A stretch of 6,519 nucleotides of DNA from assembly GCA_018667995.1 (NCBI GenBank), contig JABIQT010000170.1, positions 1-6,519 of the forward strand. Reading direction: 5' to 3'. The stretch comes from Candidatus Latescibacterota bacterium (GTDB lineage Bacteria; JAAXHH01; JABIQT01). The position numbers and the translations under genes are program-made. The notes beneath the pieces were generated by a model, which made no database searches, had not been told where the DNA came from, and saw nothing but the letters and a program-made list of their open reading frames with translations. This document shows positions 5,809 to 6,519 of the stretch, in pieces; the first letter of the stretch is position 1; each line of letters starts with the position of its first letter.

Positions 5809-6519
5809 TCAGGTGTTGGCTAAATGGCAGGCCGCCATGTGGGTGCGGTTCTTGCTTTCGAGGGCCGGTACTTCCGAACGGCATCTATCCTCCGCCCTCG
5901 GACAGCGGGGGTGGAATGGACAGCCGGGTGGGGGCGCCGCAGGATTCGGCACATCCCCCGAGAGGATAATACGTCCTCTGGTCAGGTTCGGATCCGGCAC
6001 AGGGACAGCGGACAGTAGTGCTTCGGTATAGGGATGATGGGGATTGGCGTACAGTTCGTCCTTGTCGGCGATCTCAACGATCTTCCCGAGATACATGACC
6101 GCGACACGGTCGCTGATATGGCGGACGACACGCAGATCATGGGAGATGAAGAGGTAGCTGAGTTGAAACTGGGCTTGCAGCGATTTGAGTAGATTTACGA
6201 TCTGAGCCTGTATGGAGACATCGAGTGCAGAGACAGGTTCATCTGCGACGATGAGGTCAGGTTGTACCGCAAGTGCACGGGCTATCCCGATTCTCTGTCG
6301 TTGCCCGCCGCTGAATTCATGGGGATAACGGCGGGCATGGGCTGGATTGAGGCCGACCACATCGAGCAACTCAGCAACACGATCCTGCATCTGGGAACGG
6401 GGCGCGAGTCCATGGATGGTGAGTGGTTCCCGGAGTAAGGAGCCGACCGTCATTCTCGGATTTAGAGAACCATATGGGTCCTGAAAAACGATCTGCATCC
6501 GGCGACGCAGGCGTCGAAG
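5809..6519 (-). CDS. Oligopeptide/dipeptide-type ABC transporter ATP-binding protein, OppF/DppF-like (5' part outside window)
   Basis: ATPase subunit that powers import of peptides or similar solutes through an inner-membrane Opp/Dpp-type permease. The reading frame is open to the right edge: 236 residues are visible, and the Walker A part lies outside. An internal methionine at 6498 is not the start, because the coding frame continues upstream with LRRLRRR, as in OppF. In fragment numbering: Q-loop VFQDP at 11-15, ABC signature SGGQRQR at 70-76, Walker B LIVADE at 89-94, and H-loop histidine at 127 (ISHD). The C-terminal oligo_HPY extension follows ([11 protein letters not shown] from about 159). 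It ends with four cysteines at 200, 206, 213 and 231, a pattern of the Opp/Dpp subfamily that in some members binds an iron-sulfur cluster. The permease and binding-protein genes are expected to the right. Specificity depends on the missing binding protein: peptides are usual, but nickel, glutathione and sugar importers share this family. Confidence 0.95.
   Translation of the reverse strand, partial: LRRLRRRMQIVFQDPYGSLNPRMTVGSLLREPLTIHGLAPRSQMQDRVAELLDVVGLNPAHARRYPHEFSGGQRQRIGIARALAVQPDLIVADEPVSALDVSIQAQIVNLLKSLQAQFQLSYLFISHDLRVVRHISDRVAVMYLGKIVEIADKDELYANPHHPYTEALLSAVPVPDPNLTRGRIILSGDVPNPAAPPPGCPFHPRCPRAEDRCRSEVPALESKNRTHMAACHLANT

Overview
The window looks like ordinary bacterial chromosomal DNA: dense, single-exon genes with Shine-Dalgarno (SD) sequences and roughly balanced base composition. 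The families present are widespread, so I cannot name a genus. A double-zinc-ribbon/cyclase/AAA signalling protein beside a peptide-type ABC ATPase and assorted small-molecule oxidoreductases fits a free-living proteobacterium or a similar environmental bacterium. I see no insertion sequence, phage gene, tRNA, rRNA or CRISPR array.

Layout: (1) 1-1442, minus strand, the first 480 codons of a multidomain regulator: two zinc ribbons, a class III adenylate cyclase and an AAA/NACHT-like ATPase. It runs off the left edge. (2) A 202-bp divergent intergenic region holds a good minus-strand promoter for the cyclase gene and a possible short leader ORF for the next gene. (3) 1645-2787, plus, an iron-type alcohol dehydrogenase, convergent across 40 bp with (4) 2828-3670, minus, a metallo-beta-lactamase-fold hydrolase. 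(5) A 184-bp divergent intergenic region holds a promoter for the hydrolase and a 26-bp dyad that looks like an operator. (6) 3855-4904, plus, an adenosine deaminase-family enzyme whose 3' end overlaps by 12 bp (7) 4893-5753, minus, an aldo/keto reductase with a GTG start. (8) 5809-6519, minus, the C-terminal part of an OppF/DppF-type ABC ATPase that enters from the right edge and lies upstream of the reductase on the same strand.

How they might work together: the peptide-type transporter ATPase, MBL hydrolase, purine-type deaminase, Fe-alcohol dehydrogenase and aldo/keto reductase look like parts of an uptake-and-catabolism neighbourhood. The alternating strands mean they are not one operon, and no shared substrate can be read from the sequence. 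The cyclase is expected to make cAMP. A link to the deaminase through purine metabolism is only a conjecture.

I found no clear evidence of an undescribed system. The points most worth a second look are the substrate of the deaminase, the 26-bp dyad upstream of it, the leader ORF that overlaps the dehydrogenase start, and the variant Walker A in the cyclase-ATPase.
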